Numbered from the stretch's first letter, positions 11,358 to 19,801 are shown. The stretch: 64,000 nt of DNA from Rhodococcus sp. 4CII (GCF_014256275.1 NZ_JACCFE010000002.1:3204001-3268000); one strand, 5' to 3'. Translations and numbers: made by a program. Notes: generated from the sequence alone by a model not told the origin.

Positions 11358-11930
11358 TCAGCCGTCGAGCAACTCCTGCACCAGCGGGGCGTACTGCGCC
11401 ACCACCTCGTCCGGGGTGCCCGTCGCGTGCTCCTGCATCATCTTGCGGCGCATGACGGCGAGACCCGTCAGCATCGACATCACCAGTTCCGCGCGCAGCC
11501 GGCCGCCCGGCCCGGGCAGTCGTTCGGCCAGCGTGTCGATCATCTGCGTCGAATAGTTGGCACGCAGCTTCCGGCTGGCCTCCTCGCTCGGCCCGCTCAT
11601 GAACAGAATGCTCAACGACAACGGCTTGTACGGTTCGAGCGGCCGCGCGAACATCGACACCATCCGCTCCCCGAGGCCGTCCAGCGGGCCGCTGAACAGC
11701 ACCTCCGCGGCGGACCGGAAATCGACGAGCGCGTCGAACAGCTGCTCCTTCGACCCGAAGTACTTGATGATCAGCGGTGCGCTGACCCCGGCGTCCTCGG
11801 CGATGTCCTTGAGCGTGATCTCCCGGTAGGGGCGCGTCGCGAATGCCCGGCCGGCCGCGTCGACGATCAGCGACCGCGACTGTTCGGCCGTCCGCTTCAC
11901 CGGCGCGGCCGTGCCCGGCTCCGACGTCAC
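11358..11930 (-). CDS. TetR/AcrR-family regulator of the MFS exporter
   Basis: A 190-residue protein with an N-terminal helix-turn-helix (about 15-62; ITLKDIAEDAGVSAPLIIKYF) and an all-helical C-terminal ligand domain. Its GTG start overlaps the recR stop (GTGA, 11927-11930), so it is translationally coupled to the ybaB-recR operon. The MFS gene lies downstream behind a large palindrome. It probably represses the exporter until a ligand binds. Placing a drug-efflux repressor in a recombination-gene operon is unusual and would give it a steady supply of transcript. Confidence 0.9.
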   Translation of the reverse strand: MTSEPGTAAPVKRTAEQSRSLIVDAAGRAFATRPYREITLKDIAEDAGVSAPLIIKYFGSKEQLFDALVDFRSAAEVLFSGPLDGLGERMVSMFARPLEPYKPLSLSILFMSGPSEEASRKLRANYSTQMIDTLAERLPGPGGRLRAELVMSMLTGLAVMRRKMMQEHATGTPDEVVAQYAPLVQELLDG

Positions 11931-12535
11931 AGCGTGCGTCTCCCCGACAACGCCCGGCCCAGGGTGAGCTCGTCGGCGAACTCGAGGTCGCCGCCCATCG
12001 GCAGACCCGACGCGAGCCGGCTCACCGTCAGCCCGGGAAAGTCCCGCAGCATGCGCACCAGATACGTCGCGGTGGCCTCCCCCTCCGTGTTGGGGTCGGT
12101 CGCGATGATCACCTCGGAGACGTCGACGCCGTCCTCCTGATTGCCGATGCGCGCGAGCAACTCCCGGATGCGGAGCTGATCGGGCCCCACCCCGGACAAC
12201 GGATCCAGCGCGCCGCCGAGGACGTGATAGCGGCCCTTGAACTCACGGGTGCGTTCCACGGCCTGGACGTCTTTCGGCTCCTCGACCACACAGATCACCG
12301 TGCGGTCGCGGCGCGGATCGGCGCAGATGCGGCAATGCTCCTTGTCGGAGACGGTGCCGCACACCACGCAGAACTGGACCCCGTCACGCACCCGCTGCAG
12401 CGCATTCTTGAGCCGGTCGATCTCCGGCGGTTCGACACTCAGCAGGTGGAACGCGATGCGCTGAGCGCTCTTCGGCCCGACGCCGGGCAGCTTGCCGAGT
12501 TCGTCGATCAGATCCTGAACCGGACCTTCGTACAC
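11927..12535 (-). CDS. recR: Recombination mediator RecR
   Basis: The 202-residue protein has the helix-hairpin-helix LGKLPGVGPKSAQRIAF (about 11-30), a four-Cys zinc finger CVVCG...CRIC (about 56-72), and a Toprim domain beginning near VICVVEEPKDV. RecR loads RecA in RecF-type gap repair together with RecF and RecO. It lies nine bases downstream of ybaB, the classical ybaB-recR pair. Confidence 0.97.
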   Translation of the reverse strand: MYEGPVQDLIDELGKLPGVGPKSAQRIAFHLLSVEPPEIDRLKNALQRVRDGVQFCVVCGTVSDKEHCRICADPRRDRTVICVVEEPKDVQAVERTREFKGRYHVLGGALDPLSGVGPDQLRIRELLARIGNQEDGVDVSEVIIATDPNTEGEATATYLVRMLRDFPGLTVSRLASGLPMGGDLEFADELTLGRALSGRRTL

Positions 12536-12544
12536 GCCGTGCCT

Positions 12545-12886
12545 CTAGAAACCGGGGAGACCGGGCAGGCCTCCCCCACCGAATCCACCCGCGAGCGGAC
12601 CCAGCTTCTGCGCCGCGATGTCCTGCGCCTTGCTCGACGCGTCCTCGATCGCACCGATCACGAGGTCCTGCAGAGTCTCGACGTCGTCCGGATCGACGAC
12701 CTTCGGATCGATCTTCAGACCGACCACTTCACCTGTCCCCTTGACCGTCGCGATCACGAGTCCGCCACCGGCCTGCCCGGTGACCTCGGCCTCGGCCATC
12801 TCCTGCTGGGCGGCCATCAGCTGCTGCTGCATCTGCTGAGCCTGCGCGAGGAGCTGCGACATGTCGGGTTGTCCACCTGGTTGCAC
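12545..12886 (-). CDS. YbaB/EbfC nucleoid-associated protein
   Basis: A 113-residue protein with a Gln/Met-rich first helix (MSQLLAQAQQMQQQLM) and the conserved core TGQAGGGLVIATVKGTGEV, the YbaB/EbfC dimer fold that binds DNA without strong specificity. The tail is Gly/Phe/Pro rich. The GTG at 12886 has AAAGGA upstream. It is first in the ybaB-recR-tetR run. Confidence 0.95.
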   Translation of the reverse strand: MQPGGQPDMSQLLAQAQQMQQQLMAAQQEMAEAEVTGQAGGGLVIATVKGTGEVVGLKIDPKVVDPDDVETLQDLVIGAIEDASSKAQDIAAQKLGPLAGGFGGGGLPGLPGF

Positions 12887-13004
12887 TGACGTGGTCCTTT
12901 CTGCTGTTTCCCCTGCCAGCGTAGACCGTGACCGTCGGTGCGGTCCGGCGCCGACGCCGCCACCGAGTGGTCACGTCGACGACGCCGGAGCGGAGCCGGT
13001 TGCG

Positions 13005-13439
13005 TCAGGCCAGTTCGCGCTCGAGGTTCGCCAGAACCTGCCCCTGAATCTTCTTGAGACCCAGCGGGGCGAACGTCTTCTCGAAGAAGCCGCCGATTCC
13101 GCCGGCGCCCTTCCATTCGGTGGTCGTGGTGACCGTCGAACCGCTGCCGCTCGGGGCGACGACCCACGTGGTGACGAGCGACGAATTCGCGTCCGTCTCC
13201 GTGATCGTGTTGCCCGCCACGGTGACCGTGGCCTTGATGTCACGGGACCGCTTCTCGGTGGCCTTCAGCGTCCACTGCGCGACGGTGCCGCCGCCCTGCC
13301 CGCCCTCGAGGACTCGGTAGTCCAGGTACTGCTCCGAGAGAATGCGCGGGCGCACCGTCTCGTAGTCCGCCAACGCCGCGAGCGTCTTCTCCGGTGTGGC
13401 TGCGACGGTGATCGAACTGCTCGCGCTGACCTGGCCCAC
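13005..13439 (-). CDS. SRPBCC family protein (Rv3718c position)
   Basis: A 144-residue single-domain START/Bet v1-like protein: opening strand VSASSSITVAATPEKTLAAL, central WTLKATEKRSRD and a long C-terminal helix (about 120-144). It probably binds a hydrophobic ligand; the function is unknown. It is divergent from the FAD oxidoreductase-methyltransferase lipid operon and occupies the position of Rv3718c. In its leader, TTGTACGA occurs twice with a 9-bp period (13454-13470), a possible operator, overlapping the GAGGAG ribosome-site region. Confidence 0.85.
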   Translation of the reverse strand: MGQVSASSSITVAATPEKTLAALADYETVRPRILSEQYLDYRVLEGGQGGGTVAQWTLKATEKRSRDIKATVTVAGNTITETDANSSLVTTWVVAPSGSGSTVTTTTEWKGAGGIGGFFEKTFAPLGLKKIQGQVLANLERELA

Positions 13440-13654
13440 TGTTCTGACTCCTCTTGTACGATTTGTACGAAACTGCTTCCACCTCCCATCCTGCCTGCCG
13501 TGCGCGAGTCCGGGCGACGACGTGGCAATCCATTGTGAGGTAGGTCACCTCACGGTGGTCGCGACCCGCGGATTGATGAGACATTTGTGTGAATCTTCGG
13601 ATGAGCGGGCCGATATGCGTGGCTTGAACCCCGGGAGAGGGATAGCGTCAAGGT
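13440..13654. promoter_or_regulatory. Divergent promoter region of the SRPBCC gene and the lipid operon
   Basis: This 215-bp gap holds the direct repeat TTGTACGA-T-TTGTACGA (13454-13470) close to the SRPBCC gene and a TAGCGT -10-like hexamer (13643-13648) seven bases before the GTG of the oxidoreductase, which would make that transcript leaderless. I saw no gene in it. Confidence 0.4.
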
Positions 13655-15139
13655 GTGGCTGCCTCTTCGGTTGAACTACTGAAAAGCATGCGGGAGGGTG
13701 GACGCCCCTTCCGTGCGCATCGCACTCTGCCCGTCACGGGGACCGACGCTCACCGCGCCGGCGTCGAACGGCTCCTCGCGTCCTACCGGGCAATTCCCGC
13801 GGACGCGACCGTGCGCCTCGCGAAGAAGACGTCCAACCTGTTCCGCGCGCGGGCCCAGACCACCGCACCCGGCCTCGACGTCTCCGGACTCGGCGGCGTC
13901 ATCTCCGTCGACCCGCAGGCCCGGACCGCGGACGTCGCCGGAATGTGCACGTACGAGGACCTCGTCGACGCCACCCTGCCGTACGGGCTGGCGCCGCTGG
14001 TGGTTCCGCAGCTCAAGACGATCACCCTCGGCGGCGCGGTCACCGGTCTCGGCATCGAGTCGACGTCGTTCCGCAGCGGACTCCCCCACGAGTCGGTGCT
14101 CGAGATCGACGTCCTCACGGGCAGCGGCGACATCGTCACCGCAACACCGGAAGGCGAGAACTCCGACCTGTTCTGGGGTTTCCCCAACTCCTACGGCACT
14201 CTCGGCTACTCCACCCGCCTGCGCATCCAACTCGAACCCGTCAAACGGTATGTGGCACTGCGTCACCTGCGGTTCGACTCCCTCGACGACCTGCAGTCGG
14301 CGATGGATCGCATCGTCACCGAGCGCCAGCACGACGGCATTCCCGTCGACTACCTGGACGGCGTCGTCTTCACCGAATCCGAGAGCTACCTCACGCTGGG
14401 CCACCAGACCGACGAGGGCGGCCCCGTCAGCGACTACACCGGATCGAACATCTTCTACCGGTCGATCCAGCACGCATCGGTAAACCATCCCAAAACGGAC
14501 AAACTCACCATTCGAGACTACCTGTGGCGCTGGGACACCGACTGGTTCTGGTGCTCACGCGCGTTCGGCGCCCAGAACCCCACCATCCGCCGAATGTGGC
14601 CCAAGAGCCTCCTCCGCAGCAGCTTCTACTGGAAGCTCATCGCCCTCGACCACAAATACGACATCGGCGACCGGATCGAGAAGCGCAAGGGCAACCCGCC
14701 GCGCGAACGCGTCGTCCAGGACGTCGAGGTGCCCATCGAGCGCACCGCCGACTTCGTCCGCTGGTTCCTCGACGAGATCCCGATCGAGCCGCTGTGGCTG
14801 TGCCCGTTGCGGTTGCGGGAACCCGCCCCCGCGGGCGCGTCGTCGCAGCGCCCGTGGCCCCTGTACCCCCTCGAACCGAAACGCACGTACGTGAACATCG
14901 GATTCTGGTCGTCGGTACCCATCGTTCCGGGCCGGCCCGAGGGGGCGGCGAATCGGCTGATCGAGGACAAGGTCAGCGACTTCGACGGACACAAGTCCCT
15001 CTACTCGGATTCGTACTATTCACGAGAAGACTTCGAGCGCCTCTACTACGGCGGCGATCGATATACGGAACTGAAAAAACGCTACGACCCTAAATCACGA
15101 TTACTGGACCTTTTCTCCAAGGCGGTGCAACGTCGATGA
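13655..15139 (+). CDS. FAD-binding oxidoreductase of a fatty-acyl modification pair
   Basis: A 494-residue protein with an N-terminal FAD-binding PCMH-type domain (about 55-225, with ISVDPQARTADVAGMCTYEDL and LGGAVTGLGIES) and a C-terminal cap related to the DHCR24/FAD-lactone oxidase group. The stop overlaps the next gene by ATGA. In mycobacteria a related FAD enzyme works with a SAM methyltransferase to turn oleoyl phospholipid into 10-methylstearate (tuberculostearate), the oxidoreductase reducing the methylene intermediate. This pair sits at the position of Rv3719-Rv3720, so a role in methyl-branched or otherwise modified membrane fatty acids is inferred. Start GTG 13655, probably leaderless. 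Confidence 0.85.
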   Translation: MAASSVELLKSMREGGRPFRAHRTLPVTGTDAHRAGVERLLASYRAIPADATVRLAKKTSNLFRARAQTTAPGLDVSGLGGVISVDPQARTADVAGMCTYEDLVDATLPYGLAPLVVPQLKTITLGGAVTGLGIESTSFRSGLPHESVLEIDVLTGSGDIVTATPEGENSDLFWGFPNSYGTLGYSTRLRIQLEPVKRYVALRHLRFDSLDDLQSAMDRIVTERQHDGIPVDYLDGVVFTESESYLTLGHQTDEGGPVSDYTGSNIFYRSIQHASVNHPKTDKLTIRDYLWRWDTDWFWCSRAFGAQNPTIRRMWPKSLLRSSFYWKLIALDHKYDIGDRIEKRKGNPPRERVVQDVEVPIERTADFVRWFLDEIPIEPLWLCPLRLREPAPAGASSQRPWPLYPLEPKRTYVNIGFWSSVPIVPGRPEGAANRLIEDKVSDFDGHKSLYSDSYYSREDFERLYYGGDRYTELKKRYDPKSRLLDLFSKAVQRR

Positions 15140-16437
15140 CGACCCTGAAAGCTTCACGCTCCCAAGACCACAAGCTCACCATCGCAGAGATTCTCGAAAC
15201 TCTGTCCGATGGCATGCTCCCCCTGCGGTTCTCCGCCTACGACGGCAGCGCCGCAGGCCCGGAGGACGCCCCCTACGGACTCCACCTCAAGACGACCCGC
15301 GGCACCACCTATCTGGCGACCGCCCCCGGCGACCTCGGCATGGCCCGCGCCTACGTGTCCGGCGACCTCGAGGCGAAGGGTGTGCACCCCGGCGACCCCT
15401 ACGAGATCCTCCGGGTCATGGGCGACGAACTGCACTTCCGTCGTCCGTCCGCGCTCACCCTCGCCGCCATCACGCGCTCGCTCGGCTGGGACCTGCTGCG
15501 TCCCATCGCCCCTCCCCCGCAGGAACACCTTCCGCGGTGGCGGCGGGTCGCGGAAGGGTTGCGGCACTCCAAGTCCCGCGACGCCGAGGTGATCCACCAC
15601 CACTACGACGTCTCGAACACGTTCTACGAGTACGTCCTCGGCCCCTCCATGACCTACACGTGCGCCTGCTACGAGAACACCGAACAGACCCTCGAGGAGG
15701 CGCAGGACAACAAATACCGCCTCGTCTTCGAGAAGCTCGGCCTCCAGCCCGGCGACCGACTCCTCGACATCGGTTGCGGCTGGGGATCGATGGTCCGGTA
15801 CGCCGCCCGCCGCGGCGTCAAGGTCATCGGCGCCACCCTGTCCCGCGAGCAGGCCGAATGGGCGCAGAAGGCCATCGCCGACGAGGGACTGTCCGACCTC
15901 GCCGAGGTCCGGTTCTCCGACTACCGCGACGTCCCCGAAACCGGATTCGACGCCATCTCCTCGATCGGCCTCACCGAGCACATCGGCGTCGGCAACTACC
16001 CCGCCTACTTCGGTCTGCTGCAGAGCAAACTCCGAGAAGGCGGCCGGCTGCTCAACCACTGCATCACCCGCCCCGACAATCAGAGCCAGGCCCGAGCCGG
16101 CGGCTTCATCGACCGGTACGTCTTCCCCGACGGCGAACTCACGGGCTCCGGACGCATCATCAGCGAGATCCAGAACGTGGGCCTCGAAGTCCGGCACGAA
16201 GAGAACCTGCGCGAGCACTACGCGCTCACCCTCGCCGGGTGGTGCCAGAACCTCGTCGACAACTGGGACGCCTGCGTCGAAGAGGTCGGCGAGGGAACCG
16301 CCCGCGTGTGGGGCCTCTACATGGCCGGATCGCGACTCGGCTTCGAACGCAACGTCGTTCAGCTGCACCAGGTCCTCGCCGTCAAGCTCGGACCCAAGGG
16401 CGAGGCGCATGTCCCGCTCCGGCCGTGGTGGCAGTAG
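15136..16437 (+). CDS. Cyclopropane-fatty-acid-synthase-like SAM methyltransferase
   Basis: A 433-residue class I methyltransferase of the CFA synthase/mycolic methyltransferase group. The SAM motif is LDIGCGWGSM (about residue 212); IHHHYDVSNTFYEYVLGPSMTYTCA is the substrate/bicarbonate region and YVFPDGEL is another family signature (split here for length, residues about 151-175 and 330-337). It has an extra N-terminal domain of about 130 residues compared with mycobacterial CmaA-type enzymes. It is coupled to the FAD oxidoreductase by ATGA. It probably methylates or methylenates unsaturated acyl chains of membrane lipid. Its TAG stop is the first element of repeat copy A. Confidence 0.88.
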   Translation: MTTLKASRSQDHKLTIAEILETLSDGMLPLRFSAYDGSAAGPEDAPYGLHLKTTRGTTYLATAPGDLGMARAYVSGDLEAKGVHPGDPYEILRVMGDELHFRRPSALTLAAITRSLGWDLLRPIAPPPQEHLPRWRRVAEGLRHSKSRDAEVIHHHYDVSNTFYEYVLGPSMTYTCACYENTEQTLEEAQDNKYRLVFEKLGLQPGDRLLDIGCGWGSMVRYAARRGVKVIGATLSREQAEWAQKAIADEGLSDLAEVRFSDYRDVPETGFDAISSIGLTEHIGVGNYPAYFGLLQSKLREGGRLLNHCITRPDNQSQARAGGFIDRYVFPDGELTGSGRIISEIQNVGLEVRHEENLREHYALTLAGWCQNLVDNWDACVEEVGEGTARVWGLYMAGSRLGFERNVVQLHQVLAVKLGPKGEAHVPLRPWWQ

Positions 16438-16493
16438 GCGCTTCGCGCCCGTGCGCCTTTTTGGTAGCTAGGACGACCAGAAAGGCGCACAGG
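16435..16493 (+). repeat. Stop-codon-linked two-hairpin repeat, copy A
   Basis: It starts with the TAG of the methyltransferase. A small hairpin GGCGC-TTC-GCGCC (16437-16449) is followed by a large one: GTGCGCCTTTTTGGT (16451-16465) with ACCAGAAAGGCGCAC (16476-16490), one wobble, 10-nt loop. The stop codon of the convergent AbiEi/DUF559 gene lies in the loop. It should act as a bidirectional terminator. Confidence 0.9.
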
Positions 16494-17505
16494 CCGGGCA
16501 CGGCCTCTCACCGAGCCTGATCCAGCCCTCCCGCACCAGCACGGCCTCCACTTCACGGGCCACCTCACAGGGATTCTTCGTCACCTCGTCGAATCCGTAG
16601 ACCAGTCGCGGCCGCCCCTGCAGTTCCGCGGCGTTGTCGCGTCGACGGTCCCGGAATGCAACCTCCGCCATGACATGCGCGCGGCGACCGTCGAGTCGCA
16701 CGATGAGCGGTACACCGCGATCGGAGTAGTCGCAGTCCTCGAAGAGGGTGCGTCCGTCCACGACCACGGGTGACTGGCGGCGCGCCCGTGGGAGTCCGTG
16801 CGCGTCCTCGACATCGACGGCGTAGCGGTATTCGAGCACCGACTGCACTCCGTCGGCCAGCATTCGTACCGCGTCCATGAGCACCTTCCGGTATCGACGC
16901 GGGCGTCGCTCCTCCATACGCCGCCGGATGTCACGCAGTGGGATCCGGGCGTTGGTCACGAGAGCGATGAGCCGGGTGTAGGCGTCCCGCGCCGTCGGCT
17001 CGGCGATCGCGAGGTCGAGTGCGGTGTCGGCTCGCGACGTGCGGGGCGGATCGGTGTCGACGGCAATGTATTCGTGTGCCCTGGATCGATGTACGACGAC
17101 GCCGGGATGCAGCGGAGTGGACAAAGCGATCGGATTGCCCGGCTTACGTGACGGACGCATGCCCGTAGCGCTCTGGCACCGTGACGACTTCCCGTACGGC
17201 ACCGTGATGTGGATCGACTCGCCGTCTCGGGGAACAACCATCCCCCATTCCTCAGCGGCTGTGATGTGGCTGAGCATCGAATGCCCGCCACCGTAGAGAA
17301 GAGCCGCGGAAAGGATCATGTCGCGCGTCAACGGGCCGTTGGTGACGGCGTAGACGCCTTGGAGAACACGGCGCCACTGCCCCGAGTCCAGGAGATGACG
17401 AACCCTGCTCCGAGAGAAGCCGAAGGGCTCGAGTTGGGACTGCGTGACGATCCCGAACTGGCTGTCGACGAGGCGCTGGAAGTCGGGGAGATCGATATCG
17501 GTCAT
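16468..17505 (-). CDS. AbiEi-antitoxin-domain / DUF559-like protein
   Basis: A 345-residue protein with an N-terminal winged helix of the AbiEi type (about 5-55: FGIVTQSQLEPFGFSRSRVR then WRRVLQGVYAV) and a C-terminal region (about 225-300) resembling the DUF559 Vsr-like nuclease fold: SVLEYRYAVDV, DGRTLFEDCDY and GVPLIVRLDG. Such proteins are common and often multicopy in actinobacteria; their function is unproven and no AbiEii-type toxin gene is adjacent. ATG at 17505 is preferred; the frame upstream of it runs through DnaA-box sequences and repeat copy B. Repeat copies A and B bracket the gene in inverted orientation. The last codons (APFWSS) are encoded by the arm of copy A. Confidence 0.8.
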   Translation of the reverse strand: MTDIDLPDFQRLVDSQFGIVTQSQLEPFGFSRSRVRHLLDSGQWRRVLQGVYAVTNGPLTRDMILSAALLYGGGHSMLSHITAAEEWGMVVPRDGESIHITVPYGKSSRCQSATGMRPSRKPGNPIALSTPLHPGVVVHRSRAHEYIAVDTDPPRTSRADTALDLAIAEPTARDAYTRLIALVTNARIPLRDIRRRMEERRPRRYRKVLMDAVRMLADGVQSVLEYRYAVDVEDAHGLPRARRQSPVVVDGRTLFEDCDYSDRGVPLIVRLDGRRAHVMAEVAFRDRRRDNAAELQGRPRLVYGFDEVTKNPCEVAREVEAVLVREGWIRLGERPCPACAPFWSS

Positions 17506-17550
17506 ACGGCGGATCGTGCGATGCGCATCCGACTCCGAAACCGACAAAAA

Positions 17551-17596
17551 CGCGGTTATCCACTTTGCCTGTGGATAACCGCGAAGTTGTGGATAA
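17551..17596. promoter_or_regulatory. DnaA-box cluster with 13-bp inverted repeat
   Basis: CGCGGTTATCCAC (17551-17563) and its exact inverse (17571-17583) flank TTTGCCT. The region contains two perfect DnaA 9-mers on the minus strand (TGTGGATAA at 17570 and 17588) and an 8/9 match on the plus strand (17556). It lies 46 bp upstream of the AbiEi/DUF559 start. Confidence 0.7.
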
Positions 17597-17601
17597 CTCG
17601 C

Positions 17602-17662
17602 CCCGTGCGCCTTTTTGGCTGTTGCAGCTACCAAAAAGGCGCACGGGCGGCGGAGCCGCCTA
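17602..17662 (-). repeat. Stop-codon-linked two-hairpin repeat, copy B
   Basis: Read on the minus strand it begins with the TAG of fadB (17662-17660), then a 6-bp hairpin (GGCGGC-N3-GCCGCC, 17646-17660), then a perfect 17-bp stem (17602-17618 with 17631-17647) around a 12-nt loop. It separates fadB from the AbiEi/DUF559 gene on the same strand. Confidence 0.9.
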
Positions 17663-19801
17663 CGACTTCAGCGACGCCGGCGGGGTGAAGCGCTCACCGT
17701 ACTTGGCGGCGAGTTCTTCGGCGCGCTTGACGAAGCCGGCCTGGCCGCCTTCGTAGCCCTTGATGTACTGCGACACACCGCCGGTCCAGGCGGGGAAGCC
17801 GATTCCCATGATGGAGCCGATGTTGGCGTCGGCGGTGGTGAGGAGCACGCCCTCGTCGAAGCATTTCTGCGTCTCGATGGCCTCGATGAACAGCATGCGT
17901 TCGATGAGGTCCTGGAACGGGACTTCGAGTTCCTTGGAACCGAAGTTCTCCCGCAGCCCGGACCACAGGCCGGTGCGCTTGCCGTCGGCGTAGTCGTAGA
18001 AGCCGGCGCCGCCGAGTTTGCCCTTGCGGTCGAACTTGTCGACCATGGTGTTGATGACGTCGCCTGCCGGATCGGCGGGCAGTTCCTTACCTTCGGCCTT
18101 CGCAGCTTCCGCGGTTTCCTTGCGGATCTTCTGCATCAGCGTCAGGTTCAGCTCGTCCGACAGCTGCAGCGGTGCCGCCGGGTAACCGGCCTGCATGCCT
18201 GCCTGCTCGATGGTGGCGGGCTCGATGCCCTCCGCGAGCATGGCGATGGCCTCGTTGATGAACGTGCCGATGACGCGGGAGGTGAAGAAGCCGCGCGAGT
18301 CGTTGACGACGATCGGCGTCTTGCGGATGGCCTGCACGTAGTCGAAGACGCGGGCGAGGGCCTCGTCGGACGTCTTCTCGCCGCGGATGATCTCGACGAG
18401 CGGCATCTTGTCGACGGGCGAGAAGAAGTGAATTCCGATGAAGTCCTCTTGGCGCTTCACACCGGTCGCGAGGCCGGTGATCGGCAGGGTCGACGTGTTG
18501 GAACCGAGCAGGGCCTGCGGGTCGACGATGTCCTCGATCTCCTGGAACACCTTGTGCTTGAGGTCCTGCGACTCGAACACGGCCTCGATGACAAAGTCGA
18601 CTCCGGCGAAATCAGCGGGGTCGGCGGTCGGCGTGATGCGGTCGAGCAGCGCCTTCGACTTCTCCTCGGTGGTCTTGCCCCGCGAAAGTGCCTTGGCCTC
18701 GATGCCCTCGGAGTAGGCCTTGCCCTTGTTCGCGGCCTCGATGGTGACGTCCTTGAGGACGACGTCGAAGCCGGCCTTCGCGGACACGTAGGCGATACCT
18801 GCGCCCATCATGCCGGCGCCGAGCACACCGACCTTGGTGATGGGGGTCTTTTCGATGCCCTCGGGACGGGAGGCCCCGGAGTTGATGGCCTGCAGGTCGA
18901 AGAAGAACGCCTGGATCATGTTCTTCGCGACCTGGCCGGTGACCAGCGACGTGAAGTAGCGGGCCTCGATGACGAGCGCGTTGTCGATGTCGACCTGCGA
19001 GCCCTCGACGGCGGCGGCCATGATGGCGCGCGGCGCCGGCATCGGGGCGCCCTTGAGCTGCTTGCGCAGGTTCGCGGGGAACGCAGGCAGGTTGGCGGCG
19101 AATGCCGGGGTGGAGGGGGTGCCGCCGGGAATCCGGTAGCCCTTCTTGTCCCACGGCTGGACGCCGCCCTCGGGGTTGGCCTTGATCCACGCCTTCGCGG
19201 CGGGCACGAGCTCCTCGACGGAGGACACGACCTCGTCGACGAGCCCGACCTCCTTGGCCTGCACCGGTCCCCGCTGCTGACCCTGGAGCAGCACCTGCAT
19301 GAGCGCGTTCTGCAGGCCGAGCATGCGGACGGTGCGGACGACGCCACCACCGCCGGGCAGCAGGCCGAGCGTGACCTCGGGCAGACCGATCTTGACGCCC
19401 TTCACGTCCGCGGCGACGCGGTGATGCGTGGCGAGGGCGATCTCGAGTCCGCCGCCGAGCGCGGCTCCGTTGATGGCGGCGACGACCGGCTTGCCGAGCG
19501 TCTCGAGGCGGCGCAGGTCCGACTTGATCGCGACGCTGTGGCTGTAGATCTCGTCGGCGTTCTCCGGGCCGACCTTGATCATGTTCTTCAGGTCACCGCC
19601 GGCGAAGAACGTCTTCTTGCCGGACGTGATGACGACACCGGTGATGGACTCCTTCTCGTCGACGAGGCGGTCGACGGTCGCCTTCATCGAGGAGATATAG
19701 GCGTCGTTCATGGTGTTCGCGCCCTGGTTGGGATCGTCGATGGTGAGCACGACGATGCCCTCGGCGTCCTGCTCCCAGTTGATGATGTTCTGCTCGCTCA
19801 C
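17660..19801 (-). CDS. fadB: Multifunctional beta-oxidation alpha subunit FadB
   Basis: A 713-residue fusion of an N-terminal enoyl-CoA hydratase (about 1-280; oxyanion loop KKTFFAGGDLKNM and NGAALGGGLEIALA) and a C-terminal 3-hydroxyacyl-CoA dehydrogenase (NAD motif VGVLGAGMMGAGIAYV near 325; catalytic region FIGIHFFSPVDKMPLVE). With FadA it forms the trifunctional beta-oxidation complex. GTG at 19801 with AGGAG upstream is chosen. It is 29 bases downstream of fadA on the same strand, so the two are co-transcribed. The protein resembles the mycobacterial Rv0860 type. Confidence 0.95.
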   Translation of the reverse strand: MSEQNIINWEQDAEGIVVLTIDDPNQGANTMNDAYISSMKATVDRLVDEKESITGVVITSGKKTFFAGGDLKNMIKVGPENADEIYSHSVAIKSDLRRLETLGKPVVAAINGAALGGGLEIALATHHRVAADVKGVKIGLPEVTLGLLPGGGGVVRTVRMLGLQNALMQVLLQGQQRGPVQAKEVGLVDEVVSSVEELVPAAKAWIKANPEGGVQPWDKKGYRIPGGTPSTPAFAANLPAFPANLRKQLKGAPMPAPRAIMAAAVEGSQVDIDNALVIEARYFTSLVTGQVAKNMIQAFFFDLQAINSGASRPEGIEKTPITKVGVLGAGMMGAGIAYVSAKAGFDVVLKDVTIEAANKGKAYSEGIEAKALSRGKTTEEKSKALLDRITPTADPADFAGVDFVIEAVFESQDLKHKVFQEIEDIVDPQALLGSNTSTLPITGLATGVKRQEDFIGIHFFSPVDKMPLVEIIRGEKTSDEALARVFDYVQAIRKTPIVVNDSRGFFTSRVIGTFINEAIAMLAEGIEPATIEQAGMQAGYPAAPLQLSDELNLTLMQKIRKETAEAAKAEGKELPADPAGDVINTMVDKFDRKGKLGGAGFYDYADGKRTGLWSGLRENFGSKELEVPFQDLIERMLFIEAIETQKCFDEGVLLTTADANIGSIMGIGFPAWTGGVSQYIKGYEGGQAGFVKRAEELAAKYGERFTPPASLKS

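Noticed and set aside
16468..17505. Complete AbiE toxin-antitoxin system
   Set aside because: Only the AbiEi-like winged helix is recognisable; no AbiEii nucleotidyltransferase gene is adjacent.
17551..17583. Chromosomal origin of replication
   Set aside because: Three boxes without dnaA, dnaN, an AT-rich unwinding region or skew evidence are too few for oriC.
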